Below, one piece after another: positions 34,201-47,100 of a stretch of DNA of 64,000 nucleotides. The notes beneath the pieces were generated by a model. That model was not told where the DNA came from and ran no database searches. It saw nothing but the letters and a program-made list of their open reading frames with translations. Each line of letters opens with the position of its first letter. The stretch's first letter is position 1. This DNA is from Pegea sp. RAD2-039. Taxonomy: Eukaryota > Chordata > Thaliacea > Salpida > Salpidae. The stretch spans positions 186,001 through 250,000 of the forward strand of contig JAQGEQ010000351.1 of the NCBI GenBank assembly GCA_034620365.1. The letters are read 5' to 3'. The translations under genes were made by a program, and so were the position numbers.

Positions 34201-36173
34201 ACCCACTCAACAATTTTGTTGATTCAATTCAGGCGCTTGAAAAAATAGAGGATAAAACAAAACCACAAATCACTACATCATCATCGACAACAGCCACTAA
34301 CAATCATTCTGATGCAAGCAAAGACAAACCAACCCTTGCTGAAGTCGCTGTGAGTCTCATTCGTCATCAGCTCTCGTCACTAAATCATCTTTCCAACAGC
34401 TGCAAGGTTCAGTTGATCTTCTTGGTCTAGGAGCTCCTGAGATGCAGCCTCCTAAGTCTTTGCTGGTGGATGTTATGAGTACAGATCCAATTATCAACAC
34501 AGAAACTCCAGAAGTTGTGGACTTCAACAAATCGATGTAAGTTGATGAGATTTGTAGTTGAAACTCAACACTAGGTGTCGTATGTTTGATGTAATCACTT
34601 CAATTAATCAGTTTGGATTCAGAAGATCTTCAAGACTCTTTTGTTTCTTCTGAAGTCTTTGATTTTACTGCTGAAAAAAGTCTTTCAGTTGACAATTTAG
34701 TTGATGATAAAGAACTGACTGGCAAGTAAGAACCGATAGCAACAGTAGAAGTAGCTGTCGGTGTCTCTAGTTGTCGGACAATTTGGCTTTTGGCAACTTT
34801 GCCACCATTTTGCTTGCTTTTAATTGGTCGAAATATTTTTCTATTTGTAAGTAGGAAGCTGATTAGAATATGAGAGATAGCTGGGTGACAACATAAACAC
34901 ATTTGTTTGTTTTAATTGGCAATTTATTTGCTTTCTTTCTGTAGGTTTCTATTCAAAAATAGTGGAGTGATTTTTGAAAACACAAATTTACAAATTGGCG
35001 TTAAATGTGAATTTAAAGAACATTTCGGTTGGTTTGTTGTTATTTCATCACATCCTGATTGAAGCATGTCATCATCGTCGTCTCTACTTGAAATTGTTTC
35101 AAATGTTGTTTCGTTGATAGGACGTTGTGGCGTTTTCTTTGGAAACAACACGAGTTTTGATCTCACTGAATTCTCTGCTTCTACTGAAGATTCTGAACAA
35201 CTTCAAGGCAAAGTTAGTTGATGAAAAGTTGATATTAAAAAAGTAAATAGATGGGAGGTAGATGATTAACAGAATGGTGGCGATGACTTTGTGTAAATGA
35301 AGAAACTCAATTTTTCATTTCAATCATATTTATTTCGAAATTGTTGTCTTCTTCAGTTGAACATCACAATCTTTAAAGAAGCTCCAAACCGAGTATTCGG
35401 GAATGAACAAGTCCAATACTTCATCAATCTTGAATGTGTATCTGTCTTCCAGGATTCACCTGTTCTAAGAATCAAGTACGACAATTGCACAGAAATTTTT
35501 ATAAATAATTAATTACAAGTTGGTGTACACGCGTTTGTATTTACAACAAGATCGATATCCAATCACCAACAGTTGAAATTTCAGCTTCAAGCAGTCAGGA
35601 CAAGCCCAATCGGTTGCTGTCAAGCTGCCTTTACTCATCAACAAGTTTCTTGAACCAGTTGATATGACAGCTCAGGACTTCTTTGGAAGATGGAAGCAAT
35701 TGGGACTGTGAGTAGTCATCCTCATCTTCAGCTACTTGATTGATTTTCAATTTCAGCGCTGAACAAGAATGCCAAAAAATCTTCAAAGCCAAATTCCCAA
35801 TCACAACTGAAGTGAATAAGAACAAGCTGACTGGTAAGTGAGTGGTGATGTAGGAGGAAATGCGTAGATGAAACAAGCGTGCTTCGATTGCTGTTTCAAC
35901 AATTCAATCAAACATTTCCAGGGTTCGGCTTATCAAACTTATCTGGGATCGACCCGAACCCTAATAACTCGGTCGGAGCAGGAATCATCAAAACTAAATC
36001 CGCACAGATCGGATGTTTACTCAGACTAGAACCGAATCTACAAGCAAATGTAGGTGAATCCCAATCACATCATCCACTAACACCTACTTCTACAGATGTA
36101 TCGACTAACTGTACGAAGTAGCAGCCCGCAAGTATCGACTTCCTTCTGTAATCTACTCGAAGAACAATTTTAG
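31203..36173 (+). CDS. AP2A: AP-2 complex subunit alpha (alpha-adaptin)
   Basis: There are 21 exons: 31203-31269, 31375-31443, 31613-31755, 31810-32007, 32060-32185, 32236-32367, 32418-32647, 32695-32863, 33008-33145, 33294-33701, 33759-33953, 34233-34349, 34400-34536, 34612-34725, 34945-35027, 35121-35212, 35357-35475, 35585-35707, 35757-35833, 35922-36049 and 36096-36173. The sum is 2943 nt, exactly 980 residues plus stop, the usual alpha-adaptin length. The trunk is very conserved: [73 protein letters not shown]. The middle exons (34233-34725) encode the variable acidic/Ser hinge. The ear follows ([58 protein letters not shown]). The protein recruits clathrin and cargo at the plasma membrane. 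Some introns here are longer than in the upstream genes, and no TGACGTCA is seen. Confidence 0.97.
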
Positions 36174-39100
36174 AACCATCTTGTACTTCAAACTGATTAC
36201 AAATGGAAGCAACCTTCCACCATTCCTCTTCTGTTTCAAATCTATAACTTTTATTTGTGTAAAATGCAACTTACTATCGAATTCAAGGAACCTGAACAAG
36301 TCATCTTCTCATCTTTTATAGCATATTGCTTTTTGGTCTCATCAAATTCTAGTCGAATTACTTTTCATCTCATCTTTCTCAACCTTTTAATTATCGAAAG
36401 AACATCATCTGCTGCTTGGTTGGTTTCACTTCCGAAACGAATGGTTCGTTTTCTGGTGTGTATATTTTGCAATGGTTTAATGAGCAGATGGTGTTTTAAC
36501 CACACCATCTAATCCACACCATCTGCTGGTTGTTTTCTTTTTTTCTTTTCTGTCGTATTTTAGTTCTTTTTCATCAAATATCTTCCCAACTTTTCACAAA
36601 AACACACTTTCATATAATTCACATCCAACATTTTTTCTTGTATTTTGCTTTTCATCAACCAGTTCATCTCTTGGCTAGAATTTTCTGTTTAATTTCAAAT
36701 CACTTTGAGGCTTCTCTCTACAATTAATTACCAAATATAATATCGCTTACCACATACACCAGACTTTAATTTGATATTTTCAAATCAGTTTGTAAAATTC
36801 AATTGTGATTTCAAAACTAAATTTAAATCTAAAATTCCCCTTTTTTTAATTTTGATTTCATTTCAAAATTGTTGAGTATTTTGGATGAGAGTTTCTCTAC
36901 TTCTACAAAAGATAAAAAAGTTTAAAAATCGATTTGAATTCCTTCATTAAACGTGTGATGACAATTTCAGCTACAAGTTTAATTCGATCTAAAAACTTTG
37001 CTTCTGTAGAATCAGCTGTAAATGAATATTTCATGAACTTATCGGTCCTCAAATTGATTAATTTCAGGTCAAATTAGAAAAAGTTTTTTCCTTTCAATAG
37101 AAATATTGTCGAATTGAAATTCGTGCTTGTTCACTAAACCATCTCAAAGTCATCAAATGCTGAAAAACCTTTTAATAAAAATATAAGATGATCGCCGCGT
37201 AGCAGCAACTCTATTTAACTCCCTATTACAGCAACACTGCTGCTTTTGATGAATTATTCAAATAAAGAAACTTGCAAATGTCTCATTGTTTTCAACAGCT
37301 TGAATTATGTGCTAAATTCTATTGGTTGGAAATTTAAGTTAACAAAACAATTGCTTCCAAACCCGTTCCAGTAAATATTTGTTAATTTCCACAAACTTTA
37401 AACAATCTGTCTTCTTTTAAATATCTAATTAATCAGCTGAGATTTTGTTGATTTAGAGATTCACGCTTCAGCGACTAAATATCGACGACTCACAAAGTTT
37501 TCTGAACTTGCTTTAAAATATGACTTTGAATCTATTTTGAAAGAGAACTGACTAATCGGATTAAAAGATGTCAATTGTCACCAACAGGTTGCGTTTGAAG
37601 GTCATTAATGTTAATTTACTTTCTACAAAGGCAATCCTTTACAAAACACTTCGAGAATTTCTTCTTTACTCAGAGACCCCATCTTTCGATGCCAGAAAAT
37701 CTTTGTCAAAGATCCATTTCAGTTTTTTGTTCTTTTTAAACTTTTGAATTAAATCTTTTAGTAAATATTTGTTCCAGCGTTTCTCTGAGGATAAATTATT
37801 TGCTCATCAGTAGCAACAAACTATATTTTATATCGAACCACGAGACGACATTTATAATTCAAATCTAGTTTTTGCATATGAAAAGAAAAATTTACTTCCT
37901 TAATATAAACATGAATTAATTTAGTCTTGCATCTTAAAATCAAAATTAGTAAATAACCAAATATTATTTTTAATTAAAATAGTTTTCAGTCTGAATAAAT
38001 TTGAATAAATCCCCGAAAAGTGCGTCCCAAAATTTTCTGGAGTTTTTCTAAATAAATGAAGATTTTTTATTTGAATTTTTTTGTTTTTCGACCCATGATG
38101 AAAATCTTATAAATTCAATTATATAAATTTAAACAACAGCTAGCTTGTTTTTCAAATCTTTTAGATATTTGATGAGAACAATTTGCATGACAGGTTTTGA
38201 GTCAAATTCGATGAACATTTTCTAATGTTTGAAAATTAATGTAAATTGAATTTGGAAAATTCTTTCTTCAAAAGTTCGGTTTTTGAGAAAGCGAAGAAAG
38301 ATCTTTTTCACAAATAGTAATTTAAAAGATGACTAAACAAACGCCAACTTGGTGGAATTAACATTTTTAATATTTGCGTTTATCCCACAGTTACTTGAGC
38401 ATAGAACCTGATATTTTTAAGATATGAGAAGTAAGACAGAGAAATTATCAAAAGTACAATTGTAAAAGTAATTTTTTTCTTAAACTTCAATGCTGTGTTT
38501 AAAACAACTTTTGAATGAACTTTCTAAAACTTTTTAGAATCTCAGAGACTTATTTGTTTTGAAGATGATGGCATCAAGTAGCTTTTGTGGTAACAACTTA
38601 GTAGTTGCCTCCCGAAAGAGACTTGATACCCCCTGGAAATTTGTCTACTGATATGATACGACTGGTAAAGCTGAAAAGATCTCTAGCTGCTGCTGAAGAA
38701 GATTTGGCATCAAAGAGGAAAAGGTATCCGGAGGTTCTGAGAGCTTGACCGAAAAAGAGTTTGAAAACTTCAGTTGAAACTGAAACACGAGTCATCCTGT
38801 ATTTGGTACCGAAGCTGAACTTGCCTTTTTAGAGGTTGGTCGTTGATCCATACAAGTGGACACATTTGCCATTTATCTGGTCAGAAGTCATCGGCAAATG
38901 AAGCAGTGGCAATATAAAAGCTAGAATTTTGTTAGGGTAAGGAAGTTCTTTCCGTGATAAATCTATGAATGTAATTGAATTAAAAAAGAAAGTATTTCAA
39001 AGTTACTTCCATAAATGGACTTCAATCTTTGAGAGAAACACAAAGTTTATTTTCAACTTACGCCAGGTAGTTATTGCATCAAGTAAAGGGCAGGGTTGAA

Positions 39101-42100
39101 CTGCAATAAGAAGAAAATAAATATTTAAAAAGTCAAGACAGAGATAACAGCCTCTTAGAAGAGCTTACAAGTTCTAACCTCTTGTAGTTGGAGAGCCACA
39201 TCTCAATTTCAAAGGTAGTCGAAAGCTTCGAGTTGTTTATAGTCAAAAATTCCCATTTAGTAGTCTCAGCACTTTTAGTAAAATTATTTCTATCAACAAA
39301 CTTTGTGGCTGGTGACAGCTAATATTTTGAAGCTTTATCATTTTTACCAACATAATTATTACAAATATAAGTAAAATGTTAAAAGACGTTTTTGGACTTA
39401 TTAAGAGAACATTTTTTTCGACTCTTGAGTCAATCGTATAGAATCTTGAAGACGACTGAGAACTTTTGATCGATAGAAACTCAATAAATATGTCAGCGAC
39501 TTCTTAAGTTTGTTTTATTTTTGTCATTTACACTTGTATTAACTTTGTAAGTGGTTTATTTCAATCAATTAATGCTTTTCTATATTAATAAATAGTACAT
39601 TGAACATAAATGTAATAATATAAGTTAAAAATACCATTTATATGTTATATATACTATATACATCAAAAATATAACCTTTAAGAAAACTTCTTAATTCAGC
39701 TTAATGGTCAACTAAACAATTGGCAACATTTAAAAAAAACAAAATACAATAAATTAAGTATTTGAGAATAATTCTTTAATAAAAGTTTATTGTGTTATAG
39801 ATTGTGCACAAATCAAACAGTAAACAAAAACCTTGCTTTATACAAAAGAAATATTAATCACACATACTAGCATATGCCTACTACAAATGGTACGTATACA
39901 GCAAAAAAAATCTTCTTAAATTTACTTCCATCTCGTGTTGCTTTAGTGATTGTAATGATCATAACTGTTTAAAAGAGTTTTATTCATTTGTAAAAGTGAC
40001 TAGATACAACAAAGTTTGTTACAGAATGAATTAGGTAAAAACTCAGGGATGACACATTTACGTAAGCAGCAAAATATTCTACTGTCTCCCAACTCAAATT
40101 TCCCATAGTGATGGTTTTATTTGTTGAAGTTTCAGCAAGCCCTAGAGATAGAAGAAACTAAAAACTTGATGGGTGCACCCTACAAGGTTCAAAAGAACTT
40201 TTAAAATATTGTTTGGAAATCATAGTAAATATATTTGATAATGGCTACCGCTAAATATCAGTAGCACGAGATTTTATCAAAAAACTTTATCAAGTCATTA
40301 GTATAAAGTTGAATAAAACTGATTTATTAGATACCTGGAAGTGAAAGTTGAAAGTTTATTGTGAAGTGTATTTTATAAGTACTCCAGTTATTTTATTTTT
40401 TAGGGGCAATTCAATCAGTTAAATTCTTTAAATAGCAACAAGTAGCGAGCAACAATCGATTTTTGGGCTTTTTATTAATTTGAAAAAGAACTTTAATTAA
40501 CCGTTTTATTTAGATATACAATAGAAGAGCTATAAAGGTTTTACGAACCGACAAATAAAACATCAAAAAAAGGTATTTATAAAAGATAGAAAAGATGTTT
40601 AACTTATGTATGTAACAATTATTTAAACATATTCACAAACAGAAGTTGAAGCTGCTGGCTGTAATCAACGAATGTCAAGAAAGATCAAACCAAAAAGAAC
40701 AAAACTGCAAAATAAAAGCTGAAATTACAATCATGTTATTGGAAGTCTAGCCAGCCGATCACATCATGATCTGATATGCAGGGGAGGGGGTTCTTGTAAC
40801 AGAGTTAGTACAAATAACAGTTAGCACTTTATCTTGCTTGACTAGAAAAAGTTGAAATAAGTACAGGAAGCATTCTAAGAAAATACGAATGATAAGAGGC
40901 GCTACTGATTGAAATTAGTTATTAAGCAAAGTTTGTTAGAAAGTTCTGAACTATTAAATAATAAAATTTTTCATATTTTTGTGTTTAAAGACTTATAAAC
41001 TGATTGTGTAAGTCACAGAGAATTGAAAGAAAAGTTGACAACACCTTTAGAAATCTAAAAAAGGGTTAGAATAATATACTCGTTTTTGATAAGCTCACTT
41101 TTTTGGTTTCTAAAAATAATAAAAATTGTAAAAAGAATATTGTAGCAGTAATAATATTTTCATAAAAAAAGTAATTATCTTTTAATTGCAAGAAGTAACA
41201 CAAAATTTTGGGACATTTTATATAAAAAAATCAATAAGAAAATATTTCTTGAGCCTTTCAAAGTGACTGCATTACTTGACGGTTTCCATTTTAATAAAAA
41301 TACATTTTTGTTCATTCTTGTTTTAAAAAATTAAACCTTGTTAGTGATTAAAAAATATTAATTAATAACAACTATTTTCAGTAAATTTCTAAAACCGAAA
41401 TTACTGATAAACTTTGGTAAAATATGTTTAGATATAAAGTTTTAAACACAAAAAAATCATTTTAAATTCAATTTTAGTAAAAGTATGATTAATAGAAAGT
41501 ATTATGATCGGTTATAGAAACAATAACTTTGAAGTAAATTATCTTATAAATTTTGAAGTTTACTTTTTACAAAATAACTTCCGACATCGACAGTTAATTT
41601 TCGTTATCTTTAAGGATAGACTTAATCTGGTATTTGGTTATAGTAAAAACCTATAATATTTAATTTGATGTTAATCATATTATCAAAAACTGTTTTAATT
41701 GAATAAATAATTTTAGAAACAGTTTTTATAAAATATGTTTTTATAACATTGTGTCGGAAAACTATCATTCGTAGAAAAGACATTTCGCCCTCAAAGGTTA
41801 AAAATAAATCTAATTTCTATCCATCAAAGTCTCTCCGATAAACATTAATTAAAAATCTTTAGAGCTTTATAGATTAATAAAGTTTTATAACAGATTTATT
41901 TATTCAATTTATAATAAACTAACTTAAAAGAAATTAAAAAAGAACTTTAATAAATATCTTAAGCAAAGTTGATTTAATTAAGCTTACTTTTTGGTCGTTC
42001 TGCATAATGATGAGATGTGTTAATTTGTCATCGATTAGATCGATTGAAATACGACTTAAGGCACAAACTAAATTAATAAAAAGTCGGTCAAGCCAATTTA

Positions 42101-44114
42101 ACAGCTTTTGACTTTACAACAAACAACACCTTTTTAAAGCACAAACAAACTCGTGTTTAGTGGCCGAGGTTGTTTTGAAGTTATGTAACTGTGATAAGTG
42201 AAGAACATGTCTTGATAGCTTATATGATCCACACAAAATCATTTTGTAATTTATTTATTGGTTCATAAATTCTAAGCTATTTATAGTCGACTAACTCACA
42301 AAAGAGAAAGTATGTTTGATAATAAAATTTCAAAAATGATTATTTTTTATTAATAAAATAAATTATCGTTATTAATCAATTTGACTTATCAGTATTAATT
42401 GTTACTAAATTTGTAAAATCGTTTCAACTTGTTGTAATACTTTGAAGTAAACAACTTTTGTTCTAATAAGAAATTAAACGAAATAATTAAATAAAAAGTT
42501 TTATCTATTTGTTAAAAGTTGAATACTAATACCACTCTTTGGTAGTTGCGCTATTTGTAACTTTTCAAACAAACAAAATAGAGATTTGAAATGGTAATAA
42601 GTCTGATTGTTTATTAAATGGCAAAACAAGAAAGATATACACAAAAAAACATTCATTTCAAGTATTAAATCGAAATTTGTTGTTTGGCCGCATTAAGAAA
42701 AATAAAGCGAAACAGAAAGGCTAAAAAAGTTTGATCAACTTTCATAGATGGGAATGGGAATTTACAGATGCAATCCACTAGATAGGCTGGCTTGTTACAA
42801 CAAGAAGAACTAGAAAAAGACATACTCATAGCAAAAAAAGGCAAAGCTTTTAAAAAAAGGAATTTATTTCAAAAAAAATTCGAAGCATCTAAATAATCGA
42901 TTGTTTTTTATGTGGTAAGATTTATCTACATAAAATAAGAATCTAAGAAAGTATTATCAGCCCCGTTCAAGATTTGCTACTTTACTTACAGAGATAATCC
43001 TCAAGACTGCTGCTGATGATGAAGCAGTTTTCTGTCAGAAAAGACAAACACAACAAAATTTGGTTTAAAATTCGATAGATTAAAACCCAATAAAATACGC
43101 TGAAAGCCTATTTTCATCACATGATCAACTGAAGCAGAGAATTTTACAAACAGATTAAAATATTTGTACACTGAAACAGTTTTAGTTGTTAATATTTCTT
43201 ACAAAACAACACTACAGGTCGAAAAAAATGCAAATAATTTAAGAATTTCTGTTTAAACATTGAATAAAACGCAAAAAGGAGTGATGGGAAAATTGCACTG
43301 TAGCAACTCATCATCAAGTTAATCTTCAGAAGGCAGAACATTCAATCGCTATTCATTATCAGGCAGTAAAGCATTAAACTGCTAAAAAGAAAAGCGTTTT
43401 AGAAAAGAAGTAGCTTTGCAAGCATCTCGTCGTTTGCTAGTTACACAAGTAAACCAGTTGACGATATAAAAGAAGAAAAAATACAGATTTCGGGTTTTTA
43501 CATCTCACAAAGACAGATCTTTGTACTTTTTTATTTGTACTTATCACCGTTAGATTTGATGCATATAACACAATGATTTCAAGATGGATTGAATTGATTC
43601 CAGTGATTTTTGATAAGGCAAATTATTACTGGTTCACTAATTTGTCAACATTATCAAGTATCTGAAAAAGATTTCCGCTAAACTACTTTGAAAGCAGATT
43701 TTTTGAGTTTCATCTCCGCTGTAATTTGATGTTTAAAGAAAAGAAAAAGATTATTGCAACAAAATGATAAAGCAGAAAACGAAGCTGGGTACTATCTGCT
43801 CTTAACTTTTATAAGATATAAATAGAAAAATATGAGTTTTAGTGAAAGAAAAATGTGAAATATGAAAGAAAAACTTTTCGATTATTTGCAATTAGCAAAG
43901 CAGCAATTGAAGCTGTTTTCAAAGACAGACAGACAGACACGTTTGAAATAAAAATGAAATAAATTGAGATAGGCTAAAAAAAGTTTCACCTTTTTTAGAT
44001 TAATTTTTTGTGAGTTTTTTATTCACCAAAAGTTTTCTGATTTAGATAAAAATATTTTCAAATATCCACAAGTTTCGAATATTGGTGTGGTACTTGGTTT
44101 CATGTCCACTAACC
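36174..44114. other. Gene-poor AT-rich region
   Basis: Nearly 8 kb in which I find only one candidate gene fragment (38598-38891). Downstream of the AP-2 stop the DNA is CT-rich for about 500 bases, probably 3' untranslated, then AT-rich. The part next to 44115 is the 3' flank of protein kinase D. Confidence 0.55.
38598..38891 (-). pseudogene. Possible gene fragment or pseudogene, unrecognised
   Basis: On the minus strand a frame beginning MTSDQINGKCVHLYG runs, past one in-frame TAA, into a 65-residue open stretch (KYRMTRVSVSTEVFKLFF and on to a C-terminus GGIKSLSGGNY). Codon content is higher in GC than the surroundings, which hints at a former coding exon. I recognise no family. It may be a decayed gene or a chance frame. 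Confidence 0.3.
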
Positions 44115-47100
44115 CTAACCAGCATGGTTGGCCCACTGTTGGTCATCAGCTTCATGAGTCAAGTACCTTTTACCGACTGAATTCTCTAAATTTCGAAGGT
44201 CTTTGTAGCAAGTATAATTCTATAAATTGAAAATATTCAATTAAACTGAAAATGTTTTATTCAAATTATTAAATCTACAACATTTTTTTCAATCTTGGAA
44301 AATCTTTGTAATTTTCCACAAAGACCAGCTTTTATATCTGGATAATTATCAGGAATTAATTAATTTTCTTCACACTCACATGAAGCCACCCATGACCAAG
44401 AGCCTTGTCAACACTCAGGCGTTTTCTTATCTTAACTTGTAGCAGTTTACCAATCAAATCAACAGCTAAAAAATAGAAATATTTTCAGAGAATATTTCTT
44501 ACTGATACTTGAATACCTTCACCACTTATATCTCTCCATGGGTAGGGGGGGTACATGAAGGCCGCATTCTGTATTTGTTGATTGATGTCTTCATCTTCAT
44601 TAAACGGGAAAGTCCCCGACAAGCTCACATAGATGATCACGCCAACGGACCACATGTCCAGCGAACGATTATAACACTGAGGGTTGAAGGACATGTTTGG
44701 ACATTTATGTGAGTTTATAAAACAGTATCGACCTCTTTGCGGAGGACTTCTGGGGCCAAGTAGGCAGGGGTCCCTACTACCGATCTTCGAAACGATTTTT
44801 GACCAATTATTCGAGCAAATCCAAAATCGCAGAGTTTTAACTGAAATTATTTCGAGTGAAAAAAAAGAAATCTTTTGTGGACGAAATATGTTGAAGATGA
44901 AAAGCTTCAGGAATTGAAATGTTGAAATTATTTAGATACAAACTTGAATACAGAAATATTCAGACCGATCTGAATGATTCGGATGTTTTAAAGATTCATT
45001 TAAATTATCTGAAGCTAAAATCTCTAATTGATAAATTTAGATTCAATTAATAATTGAGTTTGAAGACAAATTTCGACTTTCAACTAATTATCAAATTTAT
45101 TTGATATTTAAAAGTTTTAACATTTCACAATTTGATGACTGATTATTTTGTAGTGACAAACACAAGATCTGATCAATTAGAAATGATCATGAGTTTGTAC
45201 ACAACATTTGATGATGTGAGTTCAATTGAAGTTGATTCATACAAAAACAAATCTCCTCCTAATTCCTTACTTGTGGAAAAGCATCTGGTGTTGACAACAA
45301 GACATTTTCTGGTTTCAGATCACAATGAACGATGTTCTGCTTATGGAGGTAACGCAGTGCCATGAGGATCTGATGAAGATTTGAATGAGCTTGTGTGTGA
45401 GAGTTGGAAGTGATACAATTACCTGGGTGATGAGGAATTTAGTCATCCTTTCAGGTAAACGACCCTTTTCACTCGATAAAATCATCTCTAGCATATCACC
45501 TCTCAGCTTCTCCATCACAACAAAGATTTGTTCAGGAGTCTCAAACATATTGTAGAGTTTCACAATCCCTGGGTTATCTAAAGACTGCAGAGGTGATTGA
45601 AGTAAATTATCTGATTTCAAGATGTTTGATTGAAAACTTATCAAGTTTTGAGCTTACAAATTTCTTTGTTTGGTGTTGCAGTGAACAATTATTGAAATTT
45701 GAAGAAGTATTAATTGTTAGTTTTTACTGACGATATAAGATTAATTAATTTTAAAGTTTTTTTAGTTTACAAAATAAAGAATAAATTTGTAGTTTTGTAG
45801 AAATGTCCGTGAAGCAGGTGAGTTTGTAGCAAAAAGTTTTTTGTAAAAAGATTTTTCAATAAAAAATTTAATTAGAAAATTTCGTTGAAAATTGATTTGA
45901 ACAAAAAGCAGTTAGTGTCCTAGACATTAGATTTCCTGTCAAGCATATACACAAGCTTCTATACTAATATAGGAAGGCAGAAACCAGTAAAATTGGAGAC
46001 AGAAAAGCGAACAATTATGGAATTGCTGCTAACATAAGGTCAGGTGATGGTTTCAACTATTATGCTGATAAAAATCAAACTGAACAACTTTTAAAAGTTG
46101 AGAAATATGAAGAGAAATTGGAAGGAAGTGTTTCCAAATAGCTTCAACATTCGAACTTACTTCAAGAATTTCGACTTCATATCGAAGCTGGTTTTCTTCA
46201 GTGTGTTGAAACCGTTGCTTTTCAACAACTTTGATTGCAACATCAAAACCCTTTTTGCGATGTTTCCCGCCGTAAACGATACCGAATTGGCCAGAACCCA
46301 ACACTTCATCAGGAAAGACTTGATATATCTACATCAACAAGTTTTCATCAGCTGGTTTCAATTAACAAACAAAATGCCAACTTCACTAATATCTGCGGCT
46401 TTGTCGTTTTCAATTTCGTGTCTGAATGATATCATCACCGAAACCTCTGTCAACAAAATTTGTTCATTTTATAGAGAGGAGATCACAACATATATTTGTC
46501 ACTTTCTACATTTGTGAACAAATATTCTACTAAAAAACCAAATAGTTTTTTGCAAAAGTAAAATATGTAATAAAAAAGTATCTCTTCCAACAAATGAATA
46601 ATATTTATAAATTATTAAGTCTGATAACAAAGAAATCAATAAAAGTGAATTTTCCAGTTATTTGTAAAATACAAAAAAGTTCAATTTGATTTAAGAAAGT
46701 TGAAACAACAAAGAAGTAAATTGAAGCCTCAGGTGAAACCTCATCTTAGTTCAAAACAAACACTAACAAAACTTCGATCTTTTTCATACATTTTGTATTT
46801 AGCAACAAAATAACATCAACATGATTTTCATGCAAAGAACCAAATTTTTTAATGAATATATTATTTGTGTTTTTATATAAATAGTTTCAAAGAAACTGTT
46901 AAACATGAAACTGTATTAGCTGGCAATATATAACAAAATACCCCCTGTAAAAGCTTTATTGGTGTACTTAAATTAAACTGCAATTTCTATCGATATTTTC
47001 ATATATTTTGTTGTTTAAAAATAGTTTAGATGACATGAAGCTGGTATTTATGGAACTTAATCAAGTTTTAAAACAGTTAGTGCTTACTCCTTTTAAGACC

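Noticed and set aside
34630..35166. Reverse-strand open frames inside the AP-2 alpha gene
   Set aside because: Shadows of conserved hinge and ear exons on the plus strand.
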